A stretch of 64,000 nt of DNA from the NCBI GenBank assembly GCA_018398805.1, contig JAGFBZ010002317.1, positions 186,001 through 250,000 of the forward strand. The letters run 5' to 3'. Below, piece by piece: positions 1 through 14,216 of this stretch. The DNA is from Hirundichthys speculiger (lineage: Eukaryota > Chordata > Actinopteri > Beloniformes > Exocoetidae). Every line of letters begins with the position of its first letter. Positions within the stretch are counted from its first letter, which is position 1. The position numbers and the translations under genes are program-made. The notes beneath the pieces were generated by a model that saw only the letters and a list, made by a program, of their open reading frames with translations, ran no database searches and was not told the DNA's origin.

Positions 1-91
1 GAGCTGAAGGATCTATGGAGCTGCCTTCAGCAGGACCTCCAGTTTCAAATGCTGTTTTGGTGGCGACATCAGAAATGACCGCCTCCTGTAG
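1..91 (-). other. possible coding exon cut by the left edge
   Basis: Read on the minus strand, the first 91 bases are open in one frame (it begins EAVISDVATKTAFETGG and continues to the edge). They directly follow a CAG that could serve as a splice acceptor, although the polypyrimidine tract before it is poor. The composition (Ala, Ser, Thr, Gly and acidic residues) looks more like protein than the surrounding AT-rich DNA. I do not recognise the protein. It may equally be chance. Confidence 0.2.
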
Positions 92-1205
92 CTGATGCTC
101 AGTCAGCACAGCCAACCATACCCAGTCACAGAGTACAATGAACACAAAACACAAGCATAACAAAAGATATTCTGTTTAAAATATGACTATGATCTGTTAG
201 GTTTTTATTCACAGTTTAAAAGTCATTATAATGCCAAGCCATGTCGCAGCTAACTAAGACACTATAGATCCTTTTGTAACTGCTTTGTAACTATAAAATA
301 TTTTCTAAGCATTAGCTTTTATTAAGTCTAACCTCAGGAGAACCACAAGCTAACGTTAGCTCCCTCTCCAGCCCCATGCATGCTGCTATAATTTGTAAGA
401 GACTTGGGTGGGCTAAATCCATCCTCCCCATTTAGATTCTGAAGCATTTAGCAGTGGAAATCTTTTCCTGGTTTGCTGGTGCTCATCTCCAACTTGGTTT
501 TAATTGAGACAATTGTGAAAAATATTGCACAACAGAGAGAAGCACTCTGTCTCATCTCCAGGGAGGCTGCTGTGCAGGTTGGGAGTTTATTCCTGTCTTT
601 TAAACACACAAGAGCACATTGTCCTTCAATTTCTCACAGTTTTAATAGCCAGAGTTTGGACTACTTTCCTTGATTTGAGAGAAAAGTCATGAAGAGCTGA
701 ATCCCAAACCAGTGTGGGTCAAGCCAGTCCAGATAAAAAGCAATATATTATTCTGCATTTAGTTCATCCAGGGACGACTGTTTTCTTGGTCATGATTGAG
801 TCATAAATCTAATTGTAACGTATTATTTTAGCTCACTCTAAGTTCATAGATAGCTGACTGTTTAAAGGCCTGATGCCCCTTCTTCACGCATGGAGTCTTT
901 CTCTGAACTTTTCAGAGTCTTAACTTCAATCTGCTTCATGTACATGTGGTATTAATCCTTTCTGCATCATTGTACCTTCATGCAGTCAGATCACAATAAT
1001 TGAAGCTGAATGTGAGCAGAAATCAGTCAATCCAGTCACATTCCCGCCATCAGTTCTGAAAAGAACTGAATGTTTTAGTTTAGGCTACTTGATGTAGGTG
1101 TAAGATGGGACTTATGTGCAATAAGATTCATTCATTCATTCATTCATTTCAAGTGAAATTCATGTAAAATATGCTGCAATTCTACATTTTGTTTACTGTA
1201 TAGTT
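92..1205. other. intergenic DNA, no gene recognised
   Basis: AT-rich sequence without a supported gene. The only structure seen is a short ATTC tetranucleotide run near 1128-1150. Open stretches are short and resemble no family known to me. Confidence 0.6.
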
Positions 1206-1370
1206 TTGAATGTACATATATTATATAGCACCTGCCACTTTTTATATCTTATATTTTATATTTTATTCCCATCTTATTTTATTCTATACAAATGCACCGG
1301 GGAGTTGCACTCAAATTTCGTTGTATGCAATACAATGACAATAAAGACGATTCTGATTCTGATGAAATGT
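1206..1370 (+). mobile_element. 3' tail of a LINE-like fish retroelement
   Basis: A block reading GGGGAGTTGCACTC, then TTTCGTTGTATGCAATACAATGACAATAAAG, in two adjoining parts, ends in an ATTCTG-type short repeat near 1348-1362. This combination (TTTCGTTGTA, ACAATGACAATAAAG and a short tandem tail) is a very common 3' end of non-LTR retroelement copies in fish genomes. No coding part is attached, so it is a 5'-truncated copy. Family assignment is from memory of the motif. Confidence 0.5.
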
Positions 1371-1479
1371 GTGATTAATGTTGAAAACCAAAACCACCCA
1401 AACTCATTAAGAATAACCATCATTCCCCTCTCAGGGATCCAATGCATAATTTTGATGTTATGTTGTTTTTATTTATTTT

Positions 1480-1662
1480 TTTATTTTTTGGCAGAAGCAC
1501 CCAGTTCCTGTTTCACAGTGAAGAACGCAGGCACTAATGGACATCAATCCACAATTTATTTGGTGCATGAGGACATTTGGGCAAAATATTCTCTGCAAAT
1601 CTCGCTAACAGCATCATGGTGGCTCAGGGGGGCGTTTGTTCAAAAAAGGTTGAGAACCACTG
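1480..1662. mobile_element. hAT transposon end fragment
   Basis: The segment finishes with GGTTGAGAACCACTG at 1648-1662, the reverse complement of the usual hAT terminus CAGTGGTTCTCAACC. The opposite terminus was not found, so the left limit is a guess. No transposase sequence is attached. Confidence 0.35.
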
Positions 1663-1887
1663 GGCTAAGGCATGCATGACATTGGGACAAGCTATATAGG
1701 TTTGGAACGTTGTCCATAACCGCTCAATAACTTCTATCTTGATAATTTGGTGTTTAGAAAGCAGGGTATTACAATAGTCAATGCGATTGGTGATAAAAGC
1801 ATGCATCAGCATCTTTGTGTTGACCCGAGAGAGAAACGAGCAGACTCTGGCTGTATTCTTCAGATGATAGAAACCTGTTTTTACCAC
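1663..1887 (-). mobile_element. LINE reverse transcriptase C-terminal relic
   Basis: The minus strand encodes FYHLKNTARVCSFLS, then a segment resembling the fish LINE signature MLMHAFITSRLDYCN (here MLMHAFITNRIDYCN) followed by TLLS. This is the thumb region just after the reverse transcriptase domain in L2/Rex-type LINEs. Only about 65 residues survive before the frame degenerates, so it is a dead fragment. Confidence 0.55.
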
Positions 1888-2423
1888 ATGCTGAACATGT
1901 GGATTAAAACTTATTTTTCTTTTGGTTCTACAGCTACCCTTATGGCTCTGTGAGAAACAGAACTTGCCTCCAGCTATATGATAAAGAAAAAAATACTATG
2001 GTAGTTAAAAATCATTTCATCATTGACAAATGCCTTCCACAGAAACTGAACAAAAAAGATTGTTATACCTTGATGTTCATTATGTTTACTTCTTTTACAG
2101 AGCTGCATTAACCCATCCTTCATGTGGAGAATCTCCAGAAGAGTCAGTTGTGTCCTGTTGTACTTTCCACTTATAAACAAGCTTTCTTGCTATGCAAAAC
2201 AGAGCTCCAAGTTGTTTGGAGTTGTTTAGACCATTGCTTATTATCTTAAAAACCATGAACTTAGATATTATTGTTTATGTTGTTCTCTCTTGGCATTTTG
2301 TAAACATACACCGGTATGACCACCAAACTGCCAAAACATCTTCTTTTACAGAAATCTGAACAGTGAACACCTGAAACATCTTTAGAGCCCATTGTAGGTG
2401 TGACTATGGGTTGTTTATTTTGT

Positions 2424-2752
2424 TAAATTAATTTGTTAGGTGTATTCTTGTGGACAAATGTCCACAAGAATGCATCTAACAAATTAATTACCCTGTAAGG
2501 GTAATTAATTCACAACTGTCATGCCAAAAGGTAAGATTAAAAGGACTGCATTTTTTTAATCTTTAACAGTCTCTGCGAGGTTGTGCTGGACGTATTATGC
2601 CAGCTGTTCAAACTGATACAATAAATGCATAATTGAATACAAATGATGCATAAATCCGTATGCATCATTTGAACATCATCAAATAATGATGAATTATTAT
2701 TATGGATGGTTGTATTATACAATATCTTATACAACCATCCATAATAATAATT
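2424..2752. repeat. cluster of four hairpin-forming inverted repeats
   Basis: Four inverted repeats lie within 330 bases. (A) Arms 2426-2456 and 2459-2489, about 31 bp, loop AA; the two clear mismatches are both G-T pairs in the folded form. (B) Arms 2484-2494 and 2498-2508, 11 bp perfect, loop GTA, sharing bases with the right arm of A. (C) Arms 2640-2652 and 2659-2671, 13 bp perfect, loop 6. (D) Arms 2692-2715 and 2729-2752, 24 bp perfect, loop 13. No transposase or target duplication was seen around them. Confidence 0.9.
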
Positions 2753-2835
2753 GTGACACAAATTTTAACTGTTGGTTAAGTAAGTTCAGATTCACTGAGT
2801 TTCATTATGCTTAAGAGCCATTTTGTTTTCATTTT

Positions 2836-5900
<3,065 letters not shown>

Positions 5901-5903
5901 CTC

Positions 5904-8900
5904 TTAGTCAAAATGTAAAGCTGTGTAAAAAATTATCCACACCACCTGTTCAAAGAAGAAGAAAAGAAGATATCAGATATCAGTTTCTATATCTCACAAA
6001 AAGCAGACAGAGTCTTTTCAGACTCACTGGTACAGTTCTTTGCTTATCACACTGCAAGATGGCTTTGCTACAAACTTGGTCCGCTTGGGGGTTTCGGCAT
6101 CTTCATTACCAGGAATGGCTCCTCAACAAGGGTTTTCAGGAATTTAAATCGTGTCAGGCATGTCTCTGCTTTGGGTTAGGTAGTTCAATACAACCCCGAA
6201 AACTGCTAGATGGAGCCAGGCGTTAACTCAGTGCTGATTTGTATATGCCGTAGGCAGGACATGACGTACAGTCCTCCCAGCGCACCCCGACTTTCAGCTA
6301 GATTTGTGAGAAGTCTGAGCCTATGTGGATATTTTTAAAGTGTCGGAAAGTGATAAAGCTGCTGTTTACAATGAATACTCAGCATTGGCCATGCAAGGAG
6401 TCAAAACCCAACACCACCTATGTAATAACTAATCCTTCGAGCCATTATCATGGGAGGTACGAGGAATTTGTGAAGATCAAGCGAGAGAGAGAGAGGGAGA
6501 GAGACTCCCATGAGAAAAAGCTGTCAGCAGCCGCTTCTCATCTCTCTTAACGGAGGCAAAAAGTGCAACCATGACCACTCTAGGGCAAACGGCATCACTC
6601 AAAAACTCCAGGAATTTACATGCAAGTTGCAGTAAGCTGCAGTCGTTTTCTTATTTAGTTAAGAGAATGTGTTTGCATCAGTCCCATCACCATGACAATG
6701 AGAGCATCATAATTTAATTTAATGTTGATTTCATGCATTGAAGCATAGCTGGATTGTATCGGTATCTGCCAAAATTTGGTTTCAAACTATTGGCATATTG
6801 GATATCAGCAAATATCCAGTATCATGCACCGCTACGCTAAAGGTGTGCGTTCATGTCCAGTGGCGTTCAAACACGCAAAGTGCATATCAGAAATGCAATA
6901 AACCACACCAAATATTACATTTGGCAGCATGACAAATAAGTTATCAATGTGCAAGCAGGTTGGAACGGGTGGAGAAAAGTGTAAGGTATGATGTGTGATA
7001 AGAGTTTCGGCACGGATGAAAGGAAGGGTGTACAAGACGGTGGTGAGATCCGCCATGTTGTATGGTTTAGAGACTGTGGTACTGAGGAAAAGACAGGAGG
7101 CAGAGTTGGTGTCAGCAGAGGGTTAAAATGTTGAGGTTCTTTTTGGGAGTGATGAGGATGGATAGGATCAGGAATGAGAACATCAGAGAGACAGCACATG
7201 TTAGATTTTTAGGAGAGAAAGTCAGAGAGGGCAGACTGAGATGGTTTGGACATGTACAGGGATAGTGAATATATTGGTAGTAGGATGATGAGGTTGGAGC
7301 TGCCAGGAGGCCTAGAGGAAGACCGAAGAAGAGCTTTATGGATGTAGTGAAAGAGGGCGTGAAGTTAATTGGTGTGAGAGAAGAAGATCCAGAGGATAGT
7401 TAGATGGAGGCAGATTTGCTGTGGTGACCCCTGAAGGGATCAACCAAAAGGAAAAGAAGAAGAAAACTAAGTTATCAAGATGCACATCAGTTGGCCAGAC
7501 CATGTTTTTCTCATGTTTTAGAAACTCATAATCCCCCTCTCCCCCAAAAACAAAATAAATAAGCTTTTAGGGGAAAAAAAAGAACAAGATTATGTACACA
7601 AAATGGTTTCACTCAAATTTAAGATCTAATCAGTCTGAAATTGAAATCACCAAAATCTATATCAAACTTAGATGCACACTCCATCTTGCTAAATTTAAAA
7701 ATAAAGTCAGAGGCATTAGAAATAATTATGCAAGACACGCAATACTAATACAACTATTTGAATTTAAAAAAAAAAACACGTTATTTTCTGCATTTCAATC
7801 TCTTTATGAAACTTTATTAAAAAAAAAAAAAACTTATTGAATCTTAGAAATATTAGTATCCCACCAGAAACAAGGCAAAAGATGTCATGAAGCCTTCTTT
7901 GGTGAGTTCCCACGTGCCTCCGTACTCCTCTTCATCAACCTGCTGAAAGCTGCTGAAGTATACATACAGGACACCAGCATTGATGATGCAGAAACTAATG
8001 GGACAAAGAGAAAAATGTTATCTTTTCAGAGTTTTCTTCAGCACAATCTAATATAAAGAGACACAAAGAAAGAGATCAAGTTTAGACAGACTATACTAAA
8101 TACCTACATGGCTATTCCCAGAAAACCTTTCAATGGTGCAACACCCCATATCACACCAAGGATAACAGCAATTATTTGTCGGATCCAGTAAATCACATCT
8201 AAAAACTCGTCCTGTGAAAGAAAACATAGAAACTGCATTATCAAAATAAAATGTTAATGTAAACACTGACAGTAGAACAAAGCCGCACCTCCAGCTGTTA
8301 CCGTTGTCCTTAATTGTCTTGGATTTCATGTTCATACTCTCACATCTCAGCCACAGTCATAACTGATCCTAATTTAGTTGCATTTTCATCCTAACATTAT
8401 CTGTACCTGCTGAGTCTAATGTAGCCAACACTGGGGGACAGTGAACAGGACTAACAGACAACCACACATTTAGAGCCACAAATGAGCATGTCTGGTATGT
8501 CGATGTATATGTATTATGTGTTGATTATACGTGGCACAAATTGATGGTTTGTGTACTGATTTCTCTCTCCAAATGTAAGGATTTGTAGCTTTGCTCTGTG
8601 TCACACGACTCGCCTCGCTCAAGACTTTAGAATCAGCCAATTAAAAAAAAGTGTAAATCGTTGATCTCGTACAAATAATGAAAAAGAGAAAATATTTGGG
8701 TTTCGGACTACTGTTTTTTTTTTATATATATATATATATACCAATTCAATGACTTGGTCTAGTATCTAATCTAATATTTAATTAGTTTAAGTCTACAAAT
8801 ACTTACAAAAGCCCATACTGATTTGAATAACCCAAACCATCAAAACAAAAGGCCATATTTCACTCGATTTGACAGCAAAGAACCCAACCAGCCAAATTAA

Positions 8901-9146
8901 TCCTTAGCATGACGGCTAGCTCCGGCTAACTGTGCTTATACACAATTCACAAAAATACTTGTGCGCCCAAATCTTTGGGCCAAATAGAAAGTCGAATGAA
9001 ATACAATAAACTCAGCTAAAACTGGACAAATGACTGACCTTCTCTTCCCAAACAGCATTGCTGTTTAAGGCTTTGCTCCATGTGGACTGTTTTACACCTC
9101 CATTCAGCAGGTGACTTTCTTCTTTCCGCTTTGAACTACTTGCCAT
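5904..9146 (-). CDS. rab5if: RAB5IF / C20orf24 (OPTI) homologue, four coding exons, 127 aa
   Basis: Small ER membrane protein. The human homologue (also RIP5, OPTI) is the obligate partner of the TMCO1 insertase in the multipass translocon and was also described as a Rab5-interacting factor. Exons on the minus strand: 9039-9146 (start codon 9144-9146; reads MASSSKRKEESHLLNGG), 8108-8211 (DEFLDVIYWIRQIIAV), 7865-7994 (INAGVLYVYF...EEEYGGTWELTKEGF) and 5904-5945 (VVWIIFYTALHFD and TAA stop). All junctions are GT-AG and the phases agree; exon lengths 108+104+130+42 give 128 codons including stop. Two to three hydrophobic segments, around residues 40-80 and 105-127, are the expected membrane spans. 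The last 14-codon exon lies 1.9 kb from exon 3 and is easy to miss. Total length matches the family (about 129-137 aa in human). Residue identities are from memory of the human protein. Confidence 0.92.
6484..6508. repeat. GA-rich microsatellite
   Basis: Interrupted GAGAGA run inside the last intron of rab5if. Confidence 0.8.
6950..7465 (+). mobile_element. RTE-type LINE C-terminal relic
   Basis: The plus strand encodes, with breaks, MLYGLETVVLRKRQEAELVS, then KMLRFFLGVMRMDRIRNENI, then GRLRWFGHVQG, and further on the equivalents of RPRKSFMDVVKEGV and EDPEDSWRQICCGDP. This is the C-terminal end of RTE-like LINE proteins (LRWFGHV and WMDVVKED blocks). Several frame changes and an in-frame stop after the FGHV block show it is inactive. 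It lies in rab5if intron 3, opposite to the gene. Confidence 0.75.
8711..8741. repeat. poly-T / (TA)n microsatellite
   Basis: A T run of about ten bases passes into TATATA repeats ending near 8740, in rab5if intron 1. Confidence 0.85.
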
Positions 9147-9350
9147 CGTGCTCTTCTTTCAGCGATGCACCTTTAAACGATGAATAACTAAATCTGTTGA
9201 GCGGTCAAGTTATATTTAAATCGCCAGGACAGACCAGAGGGCACCAGTATGGATGATATATGGGGGTTTAAAAGAAATCTACGCTTCGCTGAGCTGACAA
9301 ATTTCAGACGCTAACCGTAAAAGGGAGTTTGAGCATGCGCAGCATCGCTT
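9147..9350 (-). promoter_or_regulatory. rab5if 5' UTR and promoter
   Basis: The 200 bases upstream of the rab5if start codon are less AT-rich than their surroundings. They contain GCATGCGCA at 9333-9341, a good match to the NRF-1 (nuclear respiratory factor 1) palindrome common in housekeeping promoters. There is no TATA box in a suitable place. The transcription start is probably between about 9150 and 9250; this is inferred. Confidence 0.5.
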
Positions 9351-9554
9351 GACCCCGGCCAGCTCTTGCCAATCAGACAGTGCGACGTTTCTGCGTCCGT
9401 ATGGCAAGAAATGTCTGAAATCCACAGCGACCCCTGCTGGTTATGCTCGATAATTTCACATAAAAACCAAACTGATGTCTTGTATGAACTTCAACAAACC
9501 ATCTCCTCTACTGGAGTTTTTTTTGATGAAATTGTTTGTGTTCAATAAAAAAAA

Positions 9555-9565
9555 AAAAAAATAAA

Positions 9566-9650
<85 letters not shown>
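9555..9650. repeat. (AT)n microsatellite
   Basis: An A-rich leader is followed by about 40 uninterrupted AT units, ending in ACACAC. Both strands translate to long Tyr-Ile runs, which are not genes. Confidence 0.95.
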
Positions 9651-9655
<5 letters not shown>

Positions 9656-9707
9656 AAAAAAGATGCCCATAACCTTTTACAACTTTCAAATTATATTAGA
9701 CCTATAA

Positions 9708-9845
9708 ACTATCCATCCATCCATCCATTATCTATGCCCGCTTAATCCTGTGCAGGGTCACAGGGGTCTGCTGGAGTCTATCCCAGCTCTATTTGAGCAA
9801 AAGGCAGGGGTACACCCTGGACAGGTCACTAGTCCATCACAGGCT
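9708..9845 (+). mobile_element. ubiquitous teleost interspersed repeat, copy 1
   Basis: Begins with CCATCCATCCATCCATTATC and continues with GCTTAATCCTGTGCAGGGTC, then GGGGTACACCCTGGACAGGTC and a terminal block ending ATCACAGG. The same order of blocks recurs at 12385-12598 in this window. This is a very abundant fish repeat; I do not assign a class with certainty. Confidence 0.7.
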
Positions 9846-10009
9846 TATAAACTATTGACATGAAATATGATAGTCTCTTTCAGAATCTGTTCATCTGGTC
9901 TGTAAAATATCTCTTTTTCCAGACAATGGTGTAAAATATATTCTGTCAATATCAATAAGGAAAAAGAAAACCATAAAGCGGTTACATGTCAAAAACCGGA
10001 TAGGTTAGT

Positions 10010-10900
10010 TAGGTGCAGGGACAGACCAAGGGCCAAGGAAGTCAGAGGATTCTTGATCTTGTTCCAGAAAGAGTAAGCAAATAACCAAAATGGGACATCG
10101 AGGTGAGAGGGGAAGCAGCTTTTAGTTATTATGGTCCCCGACTCTGGAACAGCCTGCTGCAGAGCCTCAGGGCTGCAGAGAATGCTGATGTTTTTAAAAA
10201 GCAGCTCAAGACCCACCTATTTAGTCTGGCTTTTAATTGATTAATCTCCTAATCTCCTTTAGCTTCTTCTACTTTATTCTATCTTATTTATTTATTTATT
10301 TATTTAACTTACTCAGTATTTATTACCTTTTACTGTCTTATTCTATTTTAGCTCATTTTACCCTACTTAATTTTGAATCATCTTAATATCTTATTTTACT
10401 CTTTTCCATTGATTTACTCTTTCAATGTGTTTTTAGCTCCAGTGTCTCCTCGTGGGGCCCTCCACACCGGGTGCAATGTCTGGTCCACCAGCGGGAGTGA
10501 TGCCCTGTGGAGACCCCTGGCCTGGGCAGCGGACGGGCCCCACACCTAGGTGTGGGACCGGCTGTCTCCCTCGGCTAGGGTGCCCCCAGTGGCCAGCGGC
10601 TGGGGTCCCCCCTGGTATGGACGGCCCCCACATGGGGCCTTTCACTCACCTATGCCTCAGTGCCAAGCCATCTCTCCTAGTCCAGCATCAGCTATAGTAC
10701 TGTAGTGTGTGTGGGGTTGTGTGTGTGGGTACAAATCTGAGATGCATGTGTGTTGGTGTGAGTGTGCGGGTGTGCTTTGTGTGTGAGAAATTGGTTTCTT
10801 GTTTGTTGTGTTCTTTTATGTTTTATTTTAATTTGTGAAGCACTTTGTGCTGCATTCTATATGTATGAAAAGTGCTATATAAATAAAGTTTTGATTGAGA
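10010..10900 (+). mobile_element. L2/Rex-like LINE, 3' part (RT C-terminus plus 3' UTR)
   Basis: From about 10100 the plus strand encodes, with breaks, FSYYGPRLWNSLLQSLRAAE, then NADVFKKQLKTHLFSLAF, the C-terminus of an L2/Rex1-type LINE ORF2. A GC-rich stretch (10440-10690), a GT-rich stretch (10690-10790) and the tail block AAAGTGCTATATAAATAAAG (10870-10889) form the 3' UTR seen in many fish LINE copies. No upstream reverse transcriptase core is present, so the copy is 5' truncated and dead. Confidence 0.75.
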
Positions 10901-10910
10901 GATTTTCTAA

Positions 10911-12120
10911 TTAAATATCTATAAATCCTACAATTGGTAGGGATTTATGTAAAAAAAAAATGTCACATTTTACTTGAGTTTTTGAATACATATTCTGAGT
11001 TTTTGAATACATATTCTGATGCACCAAACGCATCATCAGAGATGTAATCCTGGGGTCACTGGGTGTTTCAACATCAAGCCCCCTCTCCCAGGTGACCCAG
11101 CCACGGTTGATCAGACTGCAGATTGCATTCAGGTGGCATTCACTTGTCCCCTTGGTTCTCTTTTCCAGATCCAGAGCCATCTGGAGGCTTTCTCAGCTGC
11201 TTCAGTGATGTTCTTGATAGCTCTGTTCCTCTGTGTTCTGGCGATGCCGGGCACTTAGGGCTTTGTAGAGAGAGCACCCTACAAATCCTCTGCAGCCAAC
11301 CTTGATGGGCATACATCTTGCCTTCCAGCCCTGTGCACAACAGTCTATGAGCAAGTGTTCATACTTGATCCTCTTATTTTCATGGGCCTCACCCAAGCAG
11401 TCCACCCATGGCACAGTCAGCTCCATGATTATGATGTTCTTGGTACTCTCTGAGACCAGAAGGATAACTGGCCTCAGGGTGGTACTGACAATATGCTGGG
11501 GGAACTTCATCTGCTTCTCCAGGTCTACAGAGAGCTGCCAATCCTGGGCAGTTGCCAGGATCCCTGCTTGTGCCTGCCAGAGCTCCGTCCAGGTGAGTCT
11601 ACGGTCTATGGCTTGCTCCCATCTGGTCCAGGCACCCTGCTGCCTCAGACCAGACACTCTGTTTGATTTTCCTACCTCCATTGCAGTCATGACCTTCTCC
11701 TGTATCAGCCCTTGCTTCTCCTTCCTCTTGCACTCCCTGCTTTGAGGTGGTGTTGGGAGCATACTCTGCCCTGGTGCCCATGGGCCACCACGTCCACCAG
11801 ATCTCTGTGGCTCAGTCGTGGCTCTGCATCCAGCACAGCAGCCTGAGCACTCCACCTTCCTCCCACTCTTCACCAACACTCCTGCCTGAGCTACCTTTGG
11901 GTCATTCGAGTCTCTGTAGATGAGGACCTCTGTTGCTCGTGTCACCTTGAACTCCTCTTCCAAAGACTTCAAGGGTAACTAGAGTTTTATGGTGTTCCCA
12001 TAAAGGGTGATATTGCTGAGACTTCCGGGCAACCCCAGCCATCACCTGAGACAGGTGCTGACTTTCCTCTCCAGGGTCTCCACAGTGGAGATAGGGACCT
12101 CATACACAAGTAGCCGCTAG
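10911..12120 (-). mobile_element. non-LTR retrotransposon relic with a restriction-like-endonuclease-type C-terminus
   Basis: A 256-codon minus-strand frame (11202-11972) contains ATEVLIYRDSNDPKVAQAGV, GLRQQGAWTRWEQAIDR, LATAQDWQLSVDLEKQMKFP, MELTVPWVDCLGEAHENKR and CMPIKVGCRGFVG. Two further frames extend it to 10911, with SDPRITSLMMRLVHQNMYSK. The ELTVPW...KR...GCRGF pattern is typical of the C-terminal restriction-like endonuclease region of R2/NeSL-type fish elements. The expected PD before the ELT segment reads PV here, so a catalytic acidic residue appears lost. A TTTTTGAATACATATTCTGA tandem pair sits at 10977-11018. Clade assignment is tentative. Confidence 0.6.
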
Positions 12121-12384
12121 ACTATTCTTGGCAATACGAAACATAGTCTACCATGGTAAATATAGTTTTACGCATTTTATAATTTAAAAAATGTAAGTAT
12201 TGTGATTTAATTGCATTTCTCAAACCTTCTAAGTCCAAATATTCTCACTTATTTTCCTTTGACGATTTTTTATATTGCTGAAATACAATAAAATGTGCTA
12301 ATTCAAATAAACCATAGTTATAACATGTTTTTAAAGAAATGTCGTTCTGTTAAAAAGATATTCAGTTATTGCTATTCTTGTTAC

Positions 12385-12598
12385 TTTATCCATCCATTAT
12401 CTATTCCTGCTTAATCCTTTGCAGGGTCACAGGGATCTGGTGGAGCCTATCCCAGCTCACTTCAGGATGAAAGGCAGGGGTACACCCTGGACAGATCACC
12501 AGTCCATTGCAGGACCACACATAGACAAACAACCACACACACTCACAATCACTCCTGAGAGCAATTTAAAACCACAAATTAACCTAGCCACCATGCTG
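12385..12598 (+). mobile_element. ubiquitous teleost interspersed repeat, copy 2
   Basis: Same block order as the copy at 9708-9845 (CATCCATTATCTATTCC, GCTTAATCCTTTGCAGGGTC, GGGGTACACCCTGGACAGATC). It extends further, through GACAAACAACCACACACACT and AATTAACCTAGCC, before running into a TTTTA microsatellite. It is unexpanded and non-coding. Confidence 0.75.
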
Positions 12599-12727
12599 CC
12601 TTTATTTTATTTTATTTTATTTTATTTTATTTTATTTTATTTTATTTTATTTTATTTATTTTATTTTTATTTTATTTTATTTTATTTTATTTTATTTTAT
12701 TTTATTTTATTTTATTTTATTTTATTT
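12599..12727. repeat. (TTTTA)n microsatellite
   Basis: About 25 units of TTTTA with two minor interruptions near 12654-12669. It sits directly at the 3' end of the interspersed repeat copy, so it may have grown from that element's tail. Confidence 0.95.
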
Positions 12728-14216
12728 GTGTGGGCCTTTATTTATTAAGGAAAGCAAAAATAATTTCTATTGTAACGAATGTTGGTGAATGAGTAAATGC
12801 ATGGCAGGATATGTCACCTACATAAGGCAACCCTCGGGGTAAAAAAAAAAAAATTGGATGTTTTTTAAATCCAAGGATTTATGCATACTTACAACACAGA
12901 TTAATATTTTTTGTGTTTTAAATTACAAATTAAAATTAAAGAAAATTAAACTACATTCCGGTCATCATTTTGGCCATAGCAGTATTGTTGTGCTGTCAGG
13001 AAATATTTAAAAATGTTTATATACTGCTGCTCATACGTGTAACAGGGGTTGTTTTAAAAGTTACTACATGTATAGATCACAATTGAAACATAGCTGGTCT
13101 TCACTCACATGTTTAGGCTTTTGTCTACTACCTTAATTTATCAATGAGTTTAGGTCTCTGACAGATGTAGGTTATTTGTGGAGTAGATCCATCCAGGTGG
13201 ATGTATTTGGAGACTGACAGGCAGATGGTGTGTGGTGGCTGGACAGCAGCATGTGGTCTGGAGGTAGAAGAGGAAAAACTTGGTTATCAATACAGCAGGA
13301 GTGAAGGGATTTGTCTAAAAGTAGATAAACTAGAGCCTTTTACCAAATTTAGCTCCAAAAAAACTGACAAAAAGATCAATACCACTGAGAAGTGGAATAA
13401 TCTAGCAATGAATAAGTACAGGGCCAAAGCCTTTAAGCAGAAGTTGAACCTGTTGAGTCTGGTGAAGACTTCAGCCCTTTAGAAAACCATGTCCAAGACA
13501 CATATCCATGTATAGGAGGAACAGAGCACAGGGGGGAAAAAATGAGACATTCCACAATGATAACAAGTGCTTTCTTTGAATTTATTTTTAAGAAACATGT
13601 TTGCTTTTTTGTTTTTACTTTATTCACATTATTGTAATGCCTTTTTGCTAAACTATTTCAAGCTCATTTTGACAGTTTTAGATAGAGGTGATTCACATTT
13701 TCAGTCCAATCATTGGTCATAAAATGTTGGGTCAGACCATTTTGCAATTCCAGGTGGGAAAAAAAACAAATTAGACAAATAAAAACTTAAATGCTTATTT
13801 TATACCTATGAATAACAAGGAGATCCAAAACAACCCTAATTTGAATCAAAACTATTCTAATTCAGGATAAAATGGCCACAAAAAGAGACAGAATTTGCAT
13901 GAAAAAAAAGACACAAAATGTCATAAATGATCACCAAAGACATGTAAAATAGTTTAAAGAAGAATGGTTAGGAAGAGATACAATATGGTCTACATGAGAC
14001 ACAAACTAATCCATTTTAGACAAACTACAACCTAAATAAAATTATAGTCATCAGAAATGCAAATGACAAAAATGGGGCAAAATTTAAAATAAGAAAAAAA
14101 AAAAGGAAATAGTGAAAAGCAATATAACCAAAGTCTGACACAAAATGTCCAAAAGTTAAAGAAAAATCATCAGTCACCATATTAGTGTATATAGAACCTT
14201 AGACACAAGTCGTAAA
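12728..14216. other. intergenic DNA, no gene recognised
   Basis: AT-rich sequence with A-rich runs. An open stretch at 13201-13479 (93 codons, Lys-rich) has no recognisable domain and no splice context. I call nothing here. Confidence 0.5.

Noticed and set aside
9456..9745. Two overlapping Tyr-Ile-rich open frames
   Set aside because: They are translations of an (AT)n microsatellite on both strands.
11302..11745. Plus-strand open frame of 147 codons
   Set aside because: It is antisense to the better-supported retroelement frame on the minus strand and matches no family.
12419..12748. Open frame ending in long Phe-Tyr-Leu-Ile runs
   Set aside because: It reads through an interspersed repeat into a TTTTA microsatellite.
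13201..13479. Possible small Lys-rich gene
   Set aside because: There is no recognisable domain, no exon context and no codon bias clear enough to support it.
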